NCBI GenBank assembly: GCA_016934335.1
Contig: JAFGTC010000130.1
Coordinates: 1-64,000, forward strand
Source: Candidatus Omnitrophota bacterium
Lineage (GTDB): Bacteria; Hinthialibacterota; Hinthialibacteria; Hinthialibacterales; Hinthialibacteraceae
Direction: 5' to 3'
Length of the DNA: 64,000 nt
Part shown: in pieces, positions 1-10,324 of the stretch
Layout: every line of letters begins with the position of its first letter
Position numbering within the stretch: position 1 is the first letter of the stretch
Notes under the pieces: generated by a model
Databases searched by the model: none
What the model was told of the DNA's origin: nothing
Seen by the model: the letters and a program-made list of their open reading frames with translations, nothing else
Program-made: the position numbers and the translations under genes

Positions 1-714
1 CCCGATGATGTGAATGTCCGCATTATTGAAGGCGACGATAAAACCAGGAAAATTCAAATGCGCCTGGATCTCGGCCTGCTGCAGATGGAATTTTCGGGCC
101 GGCCGGATGGAAAGCGGCCTCATGGCTTTGAATCGTTCCTCGAATATTATCAACATCAACTAAAAGAACATGTTCAAGAAAATGGGGATGATTCCGGTTT
201 TTCCCTGGATTCCGATGAATGCGCGGCGTTGAAAAGCGAATCGATCCAATATTACTACCGTTACTTGAGTCTTTTTCATCTTTTGGAATATCAAGCGGTT
301 ATGCGGGATACTCAACGCAATCTGCAGGCATACGATTTCATTAAAATGTATGCGGAGAACGAAGATGACCGGTATATGCTGGAGAAATATCGGCCTTATG
401 TCATCATGATGCACACTCGATCGGCGGCCCATCTGTTTCTGGAAAAAAACCAACCGAATGAAGCCATTGAATTAATTGAAGATGCGCTCGAGCAGATCGA
501 GGTGTTTTACAGCGAATTACAACGACCGGACCTTGTGGAAAAATGCAATGAGATCCATTTTCTCAATCAATTCGCCGAAGAAATACGCCATCAATGGGAA
601 GATGATCCAGTCGGAGCGCTGCGGATTCAAATGCAGGAAGCCGTGAAGCGTGAAGATTATAAGACCGCCGCAAAAATTCGCGACGAAATCCGCCGCCTCA
701 TCGAAATTCAATGA
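1..714 (+). CDS. UvrB/UvrC-motif (UVR domain) protein, 5' end cut by window start
   Basis: Frame is open to base 1 (PDD-VNVRIIEGDD...); C-terminal MQEAVKREDYKTAAKIRDEIRRL matches the UVR motif. Confidence 0.75.
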   Translation, partial: PDDVNVRIIEGDDKTRKIQMRLDLGLLQMEFSGRPDGKRPHGFESFLEYYQHQLKEHVQENGDDSGFSLDSDECAALKSESIQYYYRYLSLFHLLEYQAVMRDTQRNLQAYDFIKMYAENEDDRYMLEKYRPYVIMMHTRSAAHLFLEKNQPNEAIELIEDALEQIEVFYSELQRPDLVEKCNEIHFLNQFAEEIRHQWEDDPVGALRIQMQEAVKREDYKTAAKIRDEIRRLIEIQ

Positions 715-770
715 ACTCTTGTTAAAAATCAGATTAAGTTTGGATATTTAAAGCAATTATAAACAGACGA

Positions 771-1643
771 TTAGCTTTTAATTTTAGCAATCGATCGAGC
801 GGCTTTTAATGTATTGACCAGCAACATGGCGATCGTCATGGGGCCCGGGCCTCCGGGTGATGGACTTAAATAACCCGCAACGCCTTCGGCCTCTTCGCGG
901 TCGACGTCGCCCACCTGCTTAAACTTGCCGTCCACTTCCTCGAAGCTGATCCCGACATCGATGACGGCGGCGCCCGGCTTAATCCAATCGCCTTTGATCA
1001 TTTTGGCCCTGCCGGTGGCGGCGATCAATATATCCGCCGTCCGGCATACGCCTGGAAGATCTTGCGTGCGCGAATGGCACATGGTGATCGTGGCGTGCTG
1101 CTGCATCAAAAGGCAGGCCATGGGTTTGCCGACGATATTGCTGCGTCCAACGATGACCGCATGCTTTCCTTTGATGGATATACCGGCGTGCTTCAGAATT
1201 TCCATGACGCCCAGGGGAGTGCAGGGAACCAGAGAGTCCTGCCCGATCCATAATTTTCCGACATTGACGGGATGGAAGCCGTCTACGTCTTTCATGGGAT
1301 CGACGCGCCGCTGCACCAATAGAGAATCGATCTGATCGGGCACGGGCAGCTGGACCAATATTCCATGGACGTTCGGATCGGCGTTCAGGTCGTCGATCCG
1401 ATCCAGGACTTCTTGTTGGGATGCGTCGGCCGGGAGTTTGTGCTCGATTGATTTCATTCCCGCTGCAACGCAGGCTTTTCCTTTGTTGCGAACATAGACT
1501 TGCGAAGCGGGATTTTCGCCCACTAAAATCACGGCCAAGCCGGGCTGTACGGAAGTTTCCCGGGTGAAATCATCGACTTGATGCTTCAATTCATCGCGAA
1601 TCGTCTTGGCAAGCGCTTTTCCATCTAAAATCTGTGCGGTCAT
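771..1643 (-). CDS. folD: Bifunctional methylenetetrahydrofolate dehydrogenase / methenyltetrahydrofolate cyclohydrolase
   Basis: YVRNKGKACVAAGM, GILVQLPVP, PGGPGPMTIAMLL motifs; expected length 290 aa. Confidence 0.97.
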   Translation of the reverse strand: MTAQILDGKALAKTIRDELKHQVDDFTRETSVQPGLAVILVGENPASQVYVRNKGKACVAAGMKSIEHKLPADASQQEVLDRIDDLNADPNVHGILVQLPVPDQIDSLLVQRRVDPMKDVDGFHPVNVGKLWIGQDSLVPCTPLGVMEILKHAGISIKGKHAVIVGRSNIVGKPMACLLMQQHATITMCHSRTQDLPGVCRTADILIAATGRAKMIKGDWIKPGAAVIDVGISFEEVDGKFKQVGDVDREEAEGVAGYLSPSPGGPGPMTIAMLLVNTLKAARSIAKIKS

Positions 1644-1691
1644 TTCATCACCCTTCTAAAGCGGCGCCGGGCCGGGATTTCTGTTTGTCGA

Positions 1692-1726
1692 GCAAAACAA
1701 TACTTTATGGCAAAACAATACTTTAT
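1692..1726. repeat. 17-bp direct repeat, 18-bp period, in the folD/tlpA divergent region
   Basis: GCAAAACAATACTTTAT-G-GCAAAACAATACTTTAT. Confidence 0.9.
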
Positions 1727-1868
1727 CATGCCCCGCCGGCTCTTCAACTCTTCCGGATCGGCGTTTGCAATCGCCGGTTTTGATGCCATTCCGTTCCGGA
1801 GTATTATCGAATCGCTATAATGGTTCGGGTTTTTTATGAAAAATAATCAATGAAGGATTGTCTAAAAA

Positions 1869-2531
1869 ATGACGCTATTTCGAAATTCATGTCTCATGTC
1901 GATGCTGGCGATTCTGCTATCGCTCTCTCTCGGGTGCGGCGAACCGCAAAACGAACCGGTGATTTCCATGGAAGAAAACCAAGCCGCATCGACGCCTGCG
2001 GAACAGCCTGCACCTGTGGAAGAATCCGTCGTAAATCAAGAGCCGGAACTGACGTCGGAAGATGTTGAATCTCAGATCGTCCAAACGGCGGTGGCGTATA
2101 TCACTCTCGACGAATATCTGCAAACCGTTTCGCTGCGCCATAACAAGCCCTTGTTCGTCAATTTCTGGGCGACCTGGTGCGCTCCCTGCATCGAAGAGAT
2201 GCCTCATATTGTGGAATTGTATGAGAAATATGGAAAGCAGGTCGATTTTCTTGTGGTTTCCTGCGACAGTTTTACCGGCACCGTCGATACGGTTCCCGGC
2301 GCCATGAAGACGCTCAAAATGGCGTTCACGACGCGCGTTTTAAAAACCGGCGATCAAAACAAGGCCATTTCATCCATCGACGCAGACTGGCAAGGCGCTC
2401 TGCCTACGACTTTCGTATATGACGTCAAGGGGAAAAAGATCAAATCCCTCGTCGGCGCGCAATCCAAAGAAGCGTTTGAAGCCGCCATTCAAGAAGCGCT
2501 CCAAACCGTTCTCAAAGTAAAGTTGGATTAG
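1869..2531 (+). CDS. TlpA-like thioredoxin-fold lipoprotein
   Basis: Lipobox-like LSLGCG near N-terminus; NFWATWCAPCIEEMP thioredoxin WCxxC motif. Confidence 0.88.
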   Translation: MTLFRNSCLMSMLAILLSLSLGCGEPQNEPVISMEENQAASTPAEQPAPVEESVVNQEPELTSEDVESQIVQTAVAYITLDEYLQTVSLRHNKPLFVNFWATWCAPCIEEMPHIVELYEKYGKQVDFLVVSCDSFTGTVDTVPGAMKTLKMAFTTRVLKTGDQNKAISSIDADWQGALPTTFVYDVKGKKIKSLVGAQSKEAFEAAIQEALQTVLKVKLD

Positions 2532-2604
2532 ACTCAGACTGTATTTTTTGCTCTTGCAATTTTCAAATAAAATTCCAAATCGGGCCGGTGTTTTTCGATC
2601 ATTC

Positions 2605-3801
2605 ATGACAAGACAACTGCGAGAATTCATCTTTTATTGTTTCAATCAAATCAGCGTTGAACTGCAAAGCGAGAGCATGCTTTCGCTGGCGGAGCGAAAG
2701 ACCGGCTTGAACGATTGGGGGAATCTGGCATTTCGCGAACCGCTGGATGTTTTGTTGGAAGCGCTGCGACGGGAAGCGAAACTGAGCCAAAGGGGGAGGT
2801 TTGTTGTTGCGCAGCATTACATGCGCCTGTTGTGCAATATTTTAAAAATCGTGGATGATTGGAAGCGGCATCCGGAAATTGCGCATGTTCCTGTTGAGGC
2901 GCCTATTGTGATTTTAGGCTTCCCTCGAACAGGGACGACTTATTTGCACAGCCTGCTCAGCCGGGATCCAGCGTTTCGAACTATGCAATATTGGGAACTT
3001 TTGTTTCCCTCTCCGCCCCCCGATCCGGCCGCGCACCGACAGGATCCCCGAAAGAGACAGGCGCGGCGGTTTGCGTTTTTTATCGGAAAGATTTCACCGA
3101 AACTATCCGCGATTCATGAATTGTCGGCGGAGGCGGTTGAAGAGTGCTGCTTTATTTTTGATCACTTTTTTCTGGATAACATACATCATCTGGTTTTCGA
3201 CATCCCCTCGTATATCGAATGGTATGACAAACACGACGCACTTCCTTCCTACCGGTTTCATCGCCGCATGCTGCAGTATTACGGCTGGAAATTTTCGTTC
3301 GAGCGATATGCGCTGAAAGCGCCCCGGCATCTGTTCTGCTTGAAGGATTTGCTGGCCGTTTATCCCGGCGCCATGATCGTATGGACGCATCGCAATCCAG
3401 AATCGGCTCTGCCTTCGTTGTGCAGTCTAAGTGAAACCGCCCGGCGCATCATCTCGGATGACATCGACAACCGGCGCATCGGTCGACTTTGCCTGGATCA
3501 TTTCGATAAGGATTTTAAGGCGGGCTGGGCGGCGCGAAAAAATTTCGCTCCCGGGCAATTTTATGACGTCCCCTATCGAGAACTGGTACACGATCCCATT
3601 GGCGTCGTCCAGAAGATTTACCGGCATTTCAATTTATCCTATACCGAGGAACTGGACGCCAATCTGTGCGAATCAATCAGCCATGCTAAAAAACAGCCGC
3701 GTGAGAAGCACCGATATTCGTTAGAACAATTCGGGCTGCATCGCGATGCGATTCACGAGCGCCTTCGTGATTATTATGACCATTTCGGGAAATATTGCTG
3801 A
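2605..3801 (+). CDS. Sulfotransferase family protein (ORF opens at 2548; ATG at 2605 is a plausible start)
   Basis: PAPS-binding-like VILGFPRTGTTYLHSLLSRDP; WTHRNPESALPSLCSL; 3' PAPS-site-like region. Confidence 0.85.
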   Translation: MTRQLREFIFYCFNQISVELQSESMLSLAERKTGLNDWGNLAFREPLDVLLEALRREAKLSQRGRFVVAQHYMRLLCNILKIVDDWKRHPEIAHVPVEAPIVILGFPRTGTTYLHSLLSRDPAFRTMQYWELLFPSPPPDPAAHRQDPRKRQARRFAFFIGKISPKLSAIHELSAEAVEECCFIFDHFFLDNIHHLVFDIPSYIEWYDKHDALPSYRFHRRMLQYYGWKFSFERYALKAPRHLFCLKDLLAVYPGAMIVWTHRNPESALPSLCSLSETARRIISDDIDNRRIGRLCLDHFDKDFKAGWAARKNFAPGQFYDVPYRELVHDPIGVVQKIYRHFNLSYTEELDANLCESISHAKKQPREKHRYSLEQFGLHRDAIHERLRDYYDHFGKYC

Positions 3802-3872
3802 GATGATGAATCTCGCAGACGCCTCTATTATTTTTTATTCTTAAAAGAACTAAGAGGAGTAGGGAATTCTCA

Positions 3873-5216
3873 ATGCAGCCGGATGCTTCTGAAGATATCA
3901 GATCGATTATTGATAAAGCGCGTTTGGCGGGTGAAAACGGACGGGTAGAAGAGGTCGGCCGTTTGCTGGAAGACTCGTTGAGCAAGAATCCCGAATCCGC
4001 GGAACTGATGGCGCATCTTGGATATTATTATTATCGGCGTGGACGAGGCGGCCGCGCGCTGGCCGTTTTTCTCCGCCGCAACGATCTGATCGAGCCGGAT
4101 GCGGGAATCTGCCGGATTCTCGCCGAACTCTATTCTAAGCGAGGGGAGTATACAAAGCAGCGTTTTTGGATGAAGCAAGCCCATTGGCAGGATCCGCAAA
4201 AAACATATGCGATACTGCTTCTTTACAGTTTCTTCAAGCAATTTTTTTCCTCCATTCGCCGCCGCTGTGCGCATTCAAATATTCTGCGCCGCTGCGCGTA
4301 TATTTTTCTTTGTTTGCAGGAAAAGTTTTCGCGGGGCGTCATTTATATTTTCGAAAAATTCATTCCTTCCCGGATGTATCCGGAATCGGGCGACGACTCG
4401 TTTCGCATGACTGAATTTCTGAGATTCGCTCGAGATTTTGACGCTCTCTATCGACGCGATGGACTCGCTTTCCATAAAGTTCGTGAAATTCTGATCGCGA
4501 CGCGCAATTTACCTGTCGCAAACCGTCAAGCAAATCTTCTTGACGTCGGTACGGGATTAAACACGGCCCCGTTGTTTTGGGCCATGAAGGGATCGTGCGT
4601 AACTGCCTTTGATGGTTCGATATACGGGTTCTCGCATCTAAAAAAAGTTCAGGAGAAGATATCCCAAGAAAATAATTCTATCCGTTTTCATTGCGTCGCG
4701 GGAGACGGCGCGCTGCTTCCATTTCAAGACGATGCTTTCGATGGAGCATCGGCGCTTTGCATGCTCGAACATATCCCTGAAGACGGCGACATCCATTGCA
4801 TGCAAGAGATGTTCCGAACGCTCAAGCCGGGCGGGTTGGCGGTTGTTACGGTGGAAGCCAATTCATGTTCAAAAGACGGCTGGCTCGAAGTCCCCTATGC
4901 CATAGGATTTCAAAGCGGGACGGATAAACCCGTGCAAGAGCGCGGCGGTTATGAGGAAGTCTACTGCCGGAATTATTCACCCGATGATATGATCGAACGC
5001 CTGGCGCGCTCCCGGCCTTGGGAGGTTGTTCAATCGGGATTTTATGACGATCGCGTTCTGCCCATGCGCAGGCGGCTTGCCCCGACTCATATATTCTCGC
5101 CTTTCCTGCGGGGGATGCAGCCGCTTCTTTCCCTGCTGTTTTTCCGCCCCGCTGCGCCGGATAAAAGCCTTTCTCCATCCAGCATCGGGTATCTCATACT
5201 TCGCAAGCCGCTGTAA
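3873..5216 (+). CDS. TPR-like N-terminus plus class I SAM-dependent methyltransferase
   Basis: LLDVGTGLNTAPLFWAMKG motif I; DGASALCMLEHI; N-terminal TPR-like helices. Confidence 0.78.
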   Translation: MQPDASEDIRSIIDKARLAGENGRVEEVGRLLEDSLSKNPESAELMAHLGYYYYRRGRGGRALAVFLRRNDLIEPDAGICRILAELYSKRGEYTKQRFWMKQAHWQDPQKTYAILLLYSFFKQFFSSIRRRCAHSNILRRCAYIFLCLQEKFSRGVIYIFEKFIPSRMYPESGDDSFRMTEFLRFARDFDALYRRDGLAFHKVREILIATRNLPVANRQANLLDVGTGLNTAPLFWAMKGSCVTAFDGSIYGFSHLKKVQEKISQENNSIRFHCVAGDGALLPFQDDAFDGASALCMLEHIPEDGDIHCMQEMFRTLKPGGLAVVTVEANSCSKDGWLEVPYAIGFQSGTDKPVQERGGYEEVYCRNYSPDDMIERLARSRPWEVVQSGFYDDRVLPMRRRLAPTHIFSPFLRGMQPLLSLLFFRPAAPDKSLSPSSIGYLILRKPL

Positions 5217-5297
5217 AATCTTGTTAAAAGGCATCTCTTTCCAGTTGGATTCGTAGAATTTGAAAGTATGATCACTCGATAGAGCTGTAGAGTAGAA

Positions 5298-6071
5298 ATG
5301 GAACAAACAATGCCTGAAAAATCGCGGGATATTATGGACATTCAGCCAAAGTTATCCATCATTATCCCGATCTATAATGAAGAAAGACTGCTGCCCGAAG
5401 TACTGCAGCGCATTCGCTCCCTCGAATGGGCCAACCGGGAAATCATTCTGGTCAACGACTGTTCGACCGATACAACCGAAGCCATTCTCGAACCGGAAAA
5501 GAAGAAATCCGATACGGTTGTTTTGACTCATTCCGAGAATCTCGGTAAAGGCGCCGCCATCCGGACGGGATTGCGCTATGTAACGGGAGACATCGTTATC
5601 ATTCAAGACGCCGACATGGAGTATGATCCGGCGGAAATTGTGCGGGTCATTGAACCGATCGCCCAGGGAGAAGTGAAGGTTTGCTTTGGATCGCGCTTCA
5701 TGGGATCCGTCAAAGACATGCGCTTGCCCAACCGGGTGGGCAACTGGCTGCTGGCCCAGATGGTTTCATGGCTTTTCGGCCAGCGCATTACCGACGAAGC
5801 GACCGCCTACAAGGCGTTTCACCGATCGGTCATCGACCGAATTCCTTTGGAGTGTCATGGATTTGAGTTCTGCCCCGAAGTGACCAGCAAAGTGTTGAAG
5901 TTGCGATACAAAATTCTGGAAGTGCCTGTCACTTTTAAGGCGCGAACCGTGGCGGAAGGCAAGAAGATCGGCTGGCGCGATTTTATTGTCGCCGTCTGGA
6001 CTATATTAAAGGTGCGTCTGTTTTGGAGTCCGAAGAAGGCCACGCCGGCGATCATTCCATCGAAGCAATGA
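5298..6071 (+). CDS. Glycosyltransferase family 2 (dolichyl/polyprenyl-phosphate mannosyl/glucosyltransferase-like)
   Basis: LSIIIPIYNEERLLPEVLQRI, VNDCSTDTT, IQDADMEYDP. Confidence 0.92.
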   Translation: MEQTMPEKSRDIMDIQPKLSIIIPIYNEERLLPEVLQRIRSLEWANREIILVNDCSTDTTEAILEPEKKKSDTVVLTHSENLGKGAAIRTGLRYVTGDIVIIQDADMEYDPAEIVRVIEPIAQGEVKVCFGSRFMGSVKDMRLPNRVGNWLLAQMVSWLFGQRITDEATAYKAFHRSVIDRIPLECHGFEFCPEVTSKVLKLRYKILEVPVTFKARTVAEGKKIGWRDFIVAVWTILKVRLFWSPKKATPAIIPSKQ

Positions 6072-7474
6072 ATGAGAATCGAAAAAAAATCGTTATTTTG
6101 GGCGCGGGCGCAGCCGGACTGTCCGCCGCATGGAAGCTGCTGCGCGAAGATCCCCGCCTGCATGTCGTTCTCATCGAGCGGGATCCGCTTCCCGGCGGAT
6201 TGGCCAAAAGCATTTCATGGAAGGGCTATGCGCTCGATTTGGGGCCGCACCGTTTTTATACGGAAATCCCTGAAGTTAAACAATTCATCAAATCCTTCTG
6301 CGAAGAGCGCATGATTCAAGTGACGCGCGCCAGCCGCATGTATCTTAACGGCCGCTATATTCCTTATCCGATCAAGCCGCTGCCGACGTTTCAGGCATTG
6401 GGATTGTCGAATACTCTATCTTTTTCCTTATCTGCATTGCGCGTCTTGTGGAATAAGCAATCTGACGCGGAGTCTTACGAAGATTACGTCATCGGATACT
6501 ATGGGGAAAAACTCTACCGGCGGATCTTTCAACCCTACGCCGAAAAAGTGTGGGGAATTCCCGCGGCTCAAATTACCGCTGAAACCGCGCGCGTGCGGCT
6601 GCGCGGCGAAAATATTTGGCATTCGCTGAAAGACGGATTGTTGTCCAAGCATGAAACCTATGTCGCGAAATTTCTTTATCCGCCCGGAGGCATCGGCGAC
6701 ATTCCACAGCAATTCGCGCAGGAAATCATCCGAGACGGAGGCGAGATCAAAATCAATCATGAGGTTACGGGCGTATCGCTGAATGACGGGCGCGTTCATG
6801 AGGTGGAAGTCTCCGGCCCGCAAGGCGTTCAAAAACTCGCATGCGATATATTGATCAATACGGCTCCTCTGCCCCAATTCGCCGAATTGATGCGGCCCGT
6901 GCCTCCCGCGGACATTCTATCGGCGTCCGCTTCCTTGCATTATCGAGCGATTACGCTGCTTTACTTGCAGTATGATGAAGACTTGAACATCAACGATACG
7001 TGGCTTTATTTTCCTGAGGAGCATGTTCCTTTTTCACGGATTTATGTTCCGGACAATTTCGCGCCGCACAAAAAACAGCCGGGAAAGACGTGTTTGTGCG
7101 TGGAATTCCCCTGCGACGTCGAATCGGATCTTTGGCGAATGGACGCTTTCCAACTAGCGGATCTGGCCGATCGTATATTGGCGCCGAGCGGCTTGATTCA
7201 TCGTCGCAGCATCGACGCCCTCGTCGTTCGTATTAAGGAAGGATATCCTTTATATGAAATTGGTTACGAGCATCGTGTTAACAAGACGCTTGAATATATT
7301 CGCTCCATGGGGAATTGCCTGACCACCGGCCGCCAAGGACTGTTCCGGCATAACAATCTGGATCAATCCCTGCAGATGGGCCTGCAGGTCGCCGAGCATG
7401 TTCTTGAACAGAAAGACAGCGATTCATGGTATGACAATATCGACCGGTACAAAGATTATCGAATTGTCGATTAA
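6068..7474 (+). CDS. FAD-dependent NAD(P)-binding oxidoreductase (protoporphyrinogen oxidase / UDP-galactopyranose mutase-like)
   Basis: VILGAGAAGLSAAWKL Rossmann motif; GGLAKSISWKGYALDLGPHRF; ATGA overlap with the upstream GT2 stop. Confidence 0.88.
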   Translation: MNENRKKIVILGAGAAGLSAAWKLLREDPRLHVVLIERDPLPGGLAKSISWKGYALDLGPHRFYTEIPEVKQFIKSFCEERMIQVTRASRMYLNGRYIPYPIKPLPTFQALGLSNTLSFSLSALRVLWNKQSDAESYEDYVIGYYGEKLYRRIFQPYAEKVWGIPAAQITAETARVRLRGENIWHSLKDGLLSKHETYVAKFLYPPGGIGDIPQQFAQEIIRDGGEIKINHEVTGVSLNDGRVHEVEVSGPQGVQKLACDILINTAPLPQFAELMRPVPPADILSASASLHYRAITLLYLQYDEDLNINDTWLYFPEEHVPFSRIYVPDNFAPHKKQPGKTCLCVEFPCDVESDLWRMDAFQLADLADRILAPSGLIHRRSIDALVVRIKEGYPLYEIGYEHRVNKTLEYIRSMGNCLTTGRQGLFRHNNLDQSLQMGLQVAEHVLEQKDSDSWYDNIDRYKDYRIVD

Positions 7475-7553
7475 TGAGTCATGAACCGCTCGCAGGCTGA
7501 CTTTGAATTTACAAAATAGGGCGAAGGCCGTTTTATGAAGGAAGGAAATTAAG

Positions 7554-8981
7554 GTGGCATTACAAAGGCCCTGGAAAAAAGCATTGCTTGTCGTTCCTCC
7601 TACGGGTAAATACATCCGAGAGGAGCGATGCCAAACTCCCCTGGACGAACTCCACACGGTTGCTCTTCGCCCGCCCATGGATCTTCTCTATATCGCCGGC
7701 GCTTTAGAGCAGATCGGCGTTCAAGCGAAAATTGTCGACTATCCCGCCCAAGAGGGCGCCTGGGAATCATTCGAGAACGACGTGCGCGGCTTCCAGCCGG
7801 ACGCGCTGATTCTATCCATCACAACGCCGACGCTTGAAGAGGATGTCAAAGCGGCGGCGAAGGCCAAGTCCATTGATCCGGAAATCGTCACTCTCAGCAA
7901 AGGCGCTCATTTTCTTCATCTCGATCGTCAGGCCATGCGGCGGCATTCTCAACTTGATCTGGTCATGCGCGGCGAATATGAGGAGACGGTCAAGGAACTG
8001 GCGTCGGGAAAGTCGTGGAGCGATATTCCAGGCATTACGTATCGGGAGAACACGGATATCACTCGCAATGAAGATCGGCCATTCATTCAAGATATTGATG
8101 CCATCGCTTTTCCCGCGCGCCATCTAATAGATAACGATCGCTATCGCCGGCCGGACACCGGCGAACCGCAAGCCACGATTGTCACCAGCCGGGGCTGCCC
8201 GTATCCCTGCATATACTGCCTGGCGCGCGCGGTCTCAGGCGCAGCGGTTCGCAACCGCTCGCCGGAAAATGTGGCGGCGGAGTTGAAGGAATGCATCGAG
8301 AAGCACGGCATTCGGGATTTTCTTTTCCGCTCCGATTTGTTTACAGCCAACAAACGATGGGTTCTTTCGCTATGTAAAGCCATCCAGGATGCCAGACTCG
8401 ACATCCAATGGTCATGCAACAGCCGGGTTGATACGCTCAATGAAGAAATGCTGGCCGAAATGAAAAAAGCGGGATGCTGGCTGATCGCTTTTGGCGTCGA
8501 GCACGGCGACCCGGTTATGCTGGAATTGATGCGCAAGCAGGTCAAATACGAGAATATCGAACCGGCCATCCACATGTGCCGGAAAGCGGGAATCAAAAGC
8601 AGCGTCTATTTTCTCATCGGCCTGCCTTGGGAAAGCCGGCAGACCTTCGAAAAAACCAAATCGTTTGCGCGCAAGTTGGATCCCGATTTCATCGAATTTT
8701 TCTATACGTATCCGTTTTACGGCACGGAATATTATGAAGAAGCCGTAAAAGAACAATTATTGCAGGAAGGCGAACTGCCCAAAATCGGCTACAATCAACC
8801 GGCGATACCGACCAAATATCTGACGATCGATGAATTGAAGCCATTGCGCAAAGAGGCGCTTCGCTCTTTTTATCTTCGCCCGCGTTATATCATTCGCACT
8901 CTGGCGGCCAATCCGTCTCCAAAGGTTTTGTTCAACTATTTCCGATACGGAATCCGTCAATTATGGGATTTATTGACTTGA
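7554..8981 (+). CDS. B12-binding-domain radical SAM protein
   Basis: CPYPCIYC (CX3CX2C); N-terminal B12-binding-like Rossmann domain; GTG start. Confidence 0.9.
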   Translation: MALQRPWKKALLVVPPTGKYIREERCQTPLDELHTVALRPPMDLLYIAGALEQIGVQAKIVDYPAQEGAWESFENDVRGFQPDALILSITTPTLEEDVKAAAKAKSIDPEIVTLSKGAHFLHLDRQAMRRHSQLDLVMRGEYEETVKELASGKSWSDIPGITYRENTDITRNEDRPFIQDIDAIAFPARHLIDNDRYRRPDTGEPQATIVTSRGCPYPCIYCLARAVSGAAVRNRSPENVAAELKECIEKHGIRDFLFRSDLFTANKRWVLSLCKAIQDARLDIQWSCNSRVDTLNEEMLAEMKKAGCWLIAFGVEHGDPVMLELMRKQVKYENIEPAIHMCRKAGIKSSVYFLIGLPWESRQTFEKTKSFARKLDPDFIEFFYTYPFYGTEYYEEAVKEQLLQEGELPKIGYNQPAIPTKYLTIDELKPLRKEALRSFYLRPRYIIRTLAANPSPKVLFNYFRYGIRQLWDLLT

Positions 8982-9039
8982 TTTTTTTGTATATATGAGA
9001 GAGATCGTTTTCTTATCAAGGGAGAAAGAGGAGATATTC

Positions 9040-10248
9040 ATGAATCGCCGAATGGTTTATTTTATGGCAGTTTTGTGCGTCTTTAGTTTATGCCGGAGCA
9101 GTTCGTTTTCGGCGGAAGCGCCCGCCTCTTCAATCAGTGAACCTTTTTTTGACGTGCGCGGCGGCGTTGATAACTGCCGGATCAAGTTTATGCAGCAAAA
9201 AACAGGGCGCATCGCTTATCTGGGAGGCTCCATCACAACCATGAAGGGGTGGCGCGAATTAACGTACGATCTCTTCAAAAAACGATTTCCTGAAACGAAT
9301 TTTGAATTCATCGATGCGGGCATCGGGGGAACCAATTCCACTCTCGGAGCATTTCGGTTTGAAGAAGATGCGTTCAAAAATGGGCCGGTGGATTTATTGT
9401 TTCTCGAATTTGCAGTGAACGACGGCGGCGGCGACTCTCCCGACAACCGCCGCATGCGCGCGATGGAAGGCATTGTTCGACGCGCCCGGCGCTTGAATCC
9501 CAAAATCGACGTCATCATGCAGTATTTTATTCATCAGGGGCAAATTCAAGAAATCAATCAAGGCAAAACGCCGGCCGCGATTCTCGATCATGATAAAGTC
9601 GCAAAACATTACAACATCCCCATCATTAATCTCTCACAGGAAATGACGCGCCGCCTGAATGCAGGCGAATTTACGTGGGATCAATTCTCACGCGACAGCT
9701 GCCACCCCAGTCCATTTGGACACGAACAATATCTTCAATGCATTGAAGCTTTTCTTGACGCCGCTTGGAAGAAGCCCATTGCGCCGGATGAAGAGATGCA
9801 GACTTATCCGACGCCGGCCCCGCTGGATTCCATGAATTATGAAAACGGCCGCTTTGTTAATGTAAGACAAACGCTGAGCATCCAAGGTTGGAAACTGGTG
9901 GAGGGATGGAAAGCCGAAAAGACCTGCAACTATGGCGGCCCGGTCGATGTTTATACGGCGGAACAACCCGGGGATGAACTGAAACTTGTATTCGAAGGCA
10001 GCTTGATCGGCATCTACGCCATCGCTGGATTCGACGCCGGCATTTTGGAGTATTCGATCGATCATGGAGAGGCTCAGACGCTCGACCTGTTCGATTATTA
10101 CTGCACACAGTTTCATCGCCCCGTCTGCCGCATACTCGCCGAAAACCTGACGGCCGGCCGGCATGAGATTACAATTCGTATGAAGAAGGACAAGAATGAG
10201 AAAAGCACCGGCCACGCCTGCCGGATTTTGAAATGGGCGGTTAATTAG
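9040..10248 (+). CDS. Secreted SGNH/GDSL-type hydrolase with C-terminal beta-domain
   Basis: Signal peptide; IAYLGGSIT; GIGGTNS; DSCHPSPFGHEQY catalytic D-x-x-H block; ORF opens at 8995 but an RBS precedes ATG 9040. Confidence 0.82.
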   Translation: MNRRMVYFMAVLCVFSLCRSSSFSAEAPASSISEPFFDVRGGVDNCRIKFMQQKTGRIAYLGGSITTMKGWRELTYDLFKKRFPETNFEFIDAGIGGTNSTLGAFRFEEDAFKNGPVDLLFLEFAVNDGGGDSPDNRRMRAMEGIVRRARRLNPKIDVIMQYFIHQGQIQEINQGKTPAAILDHDKVAKHYNIPIINLSQEMTRRLNAGEFTWDQFSRDSCHPSPFGHEQYLQCIEAFLDAAWKKPIAPDEEMQTYPTPAPLDSMNYENGRFVNVRQTLSIQGWKLVEGWKAEKTCNYGGPVDVYTAEQPGDELKLVFEGSLIGIYAIAGFDAGILEYSIDHGEAQTLDLFDYYCTQFHRPVCRILAENLTAGRHEITIRMKKDKNEKSTGHACRILKWAVN

Positions 10249-10324
10249 AAATTTTAAGAAAATGCACCATAAGAAAAGATCAATCCTGATTCGAAATCAA
10301 TCCTGATGAAATCGAAGACGAATT

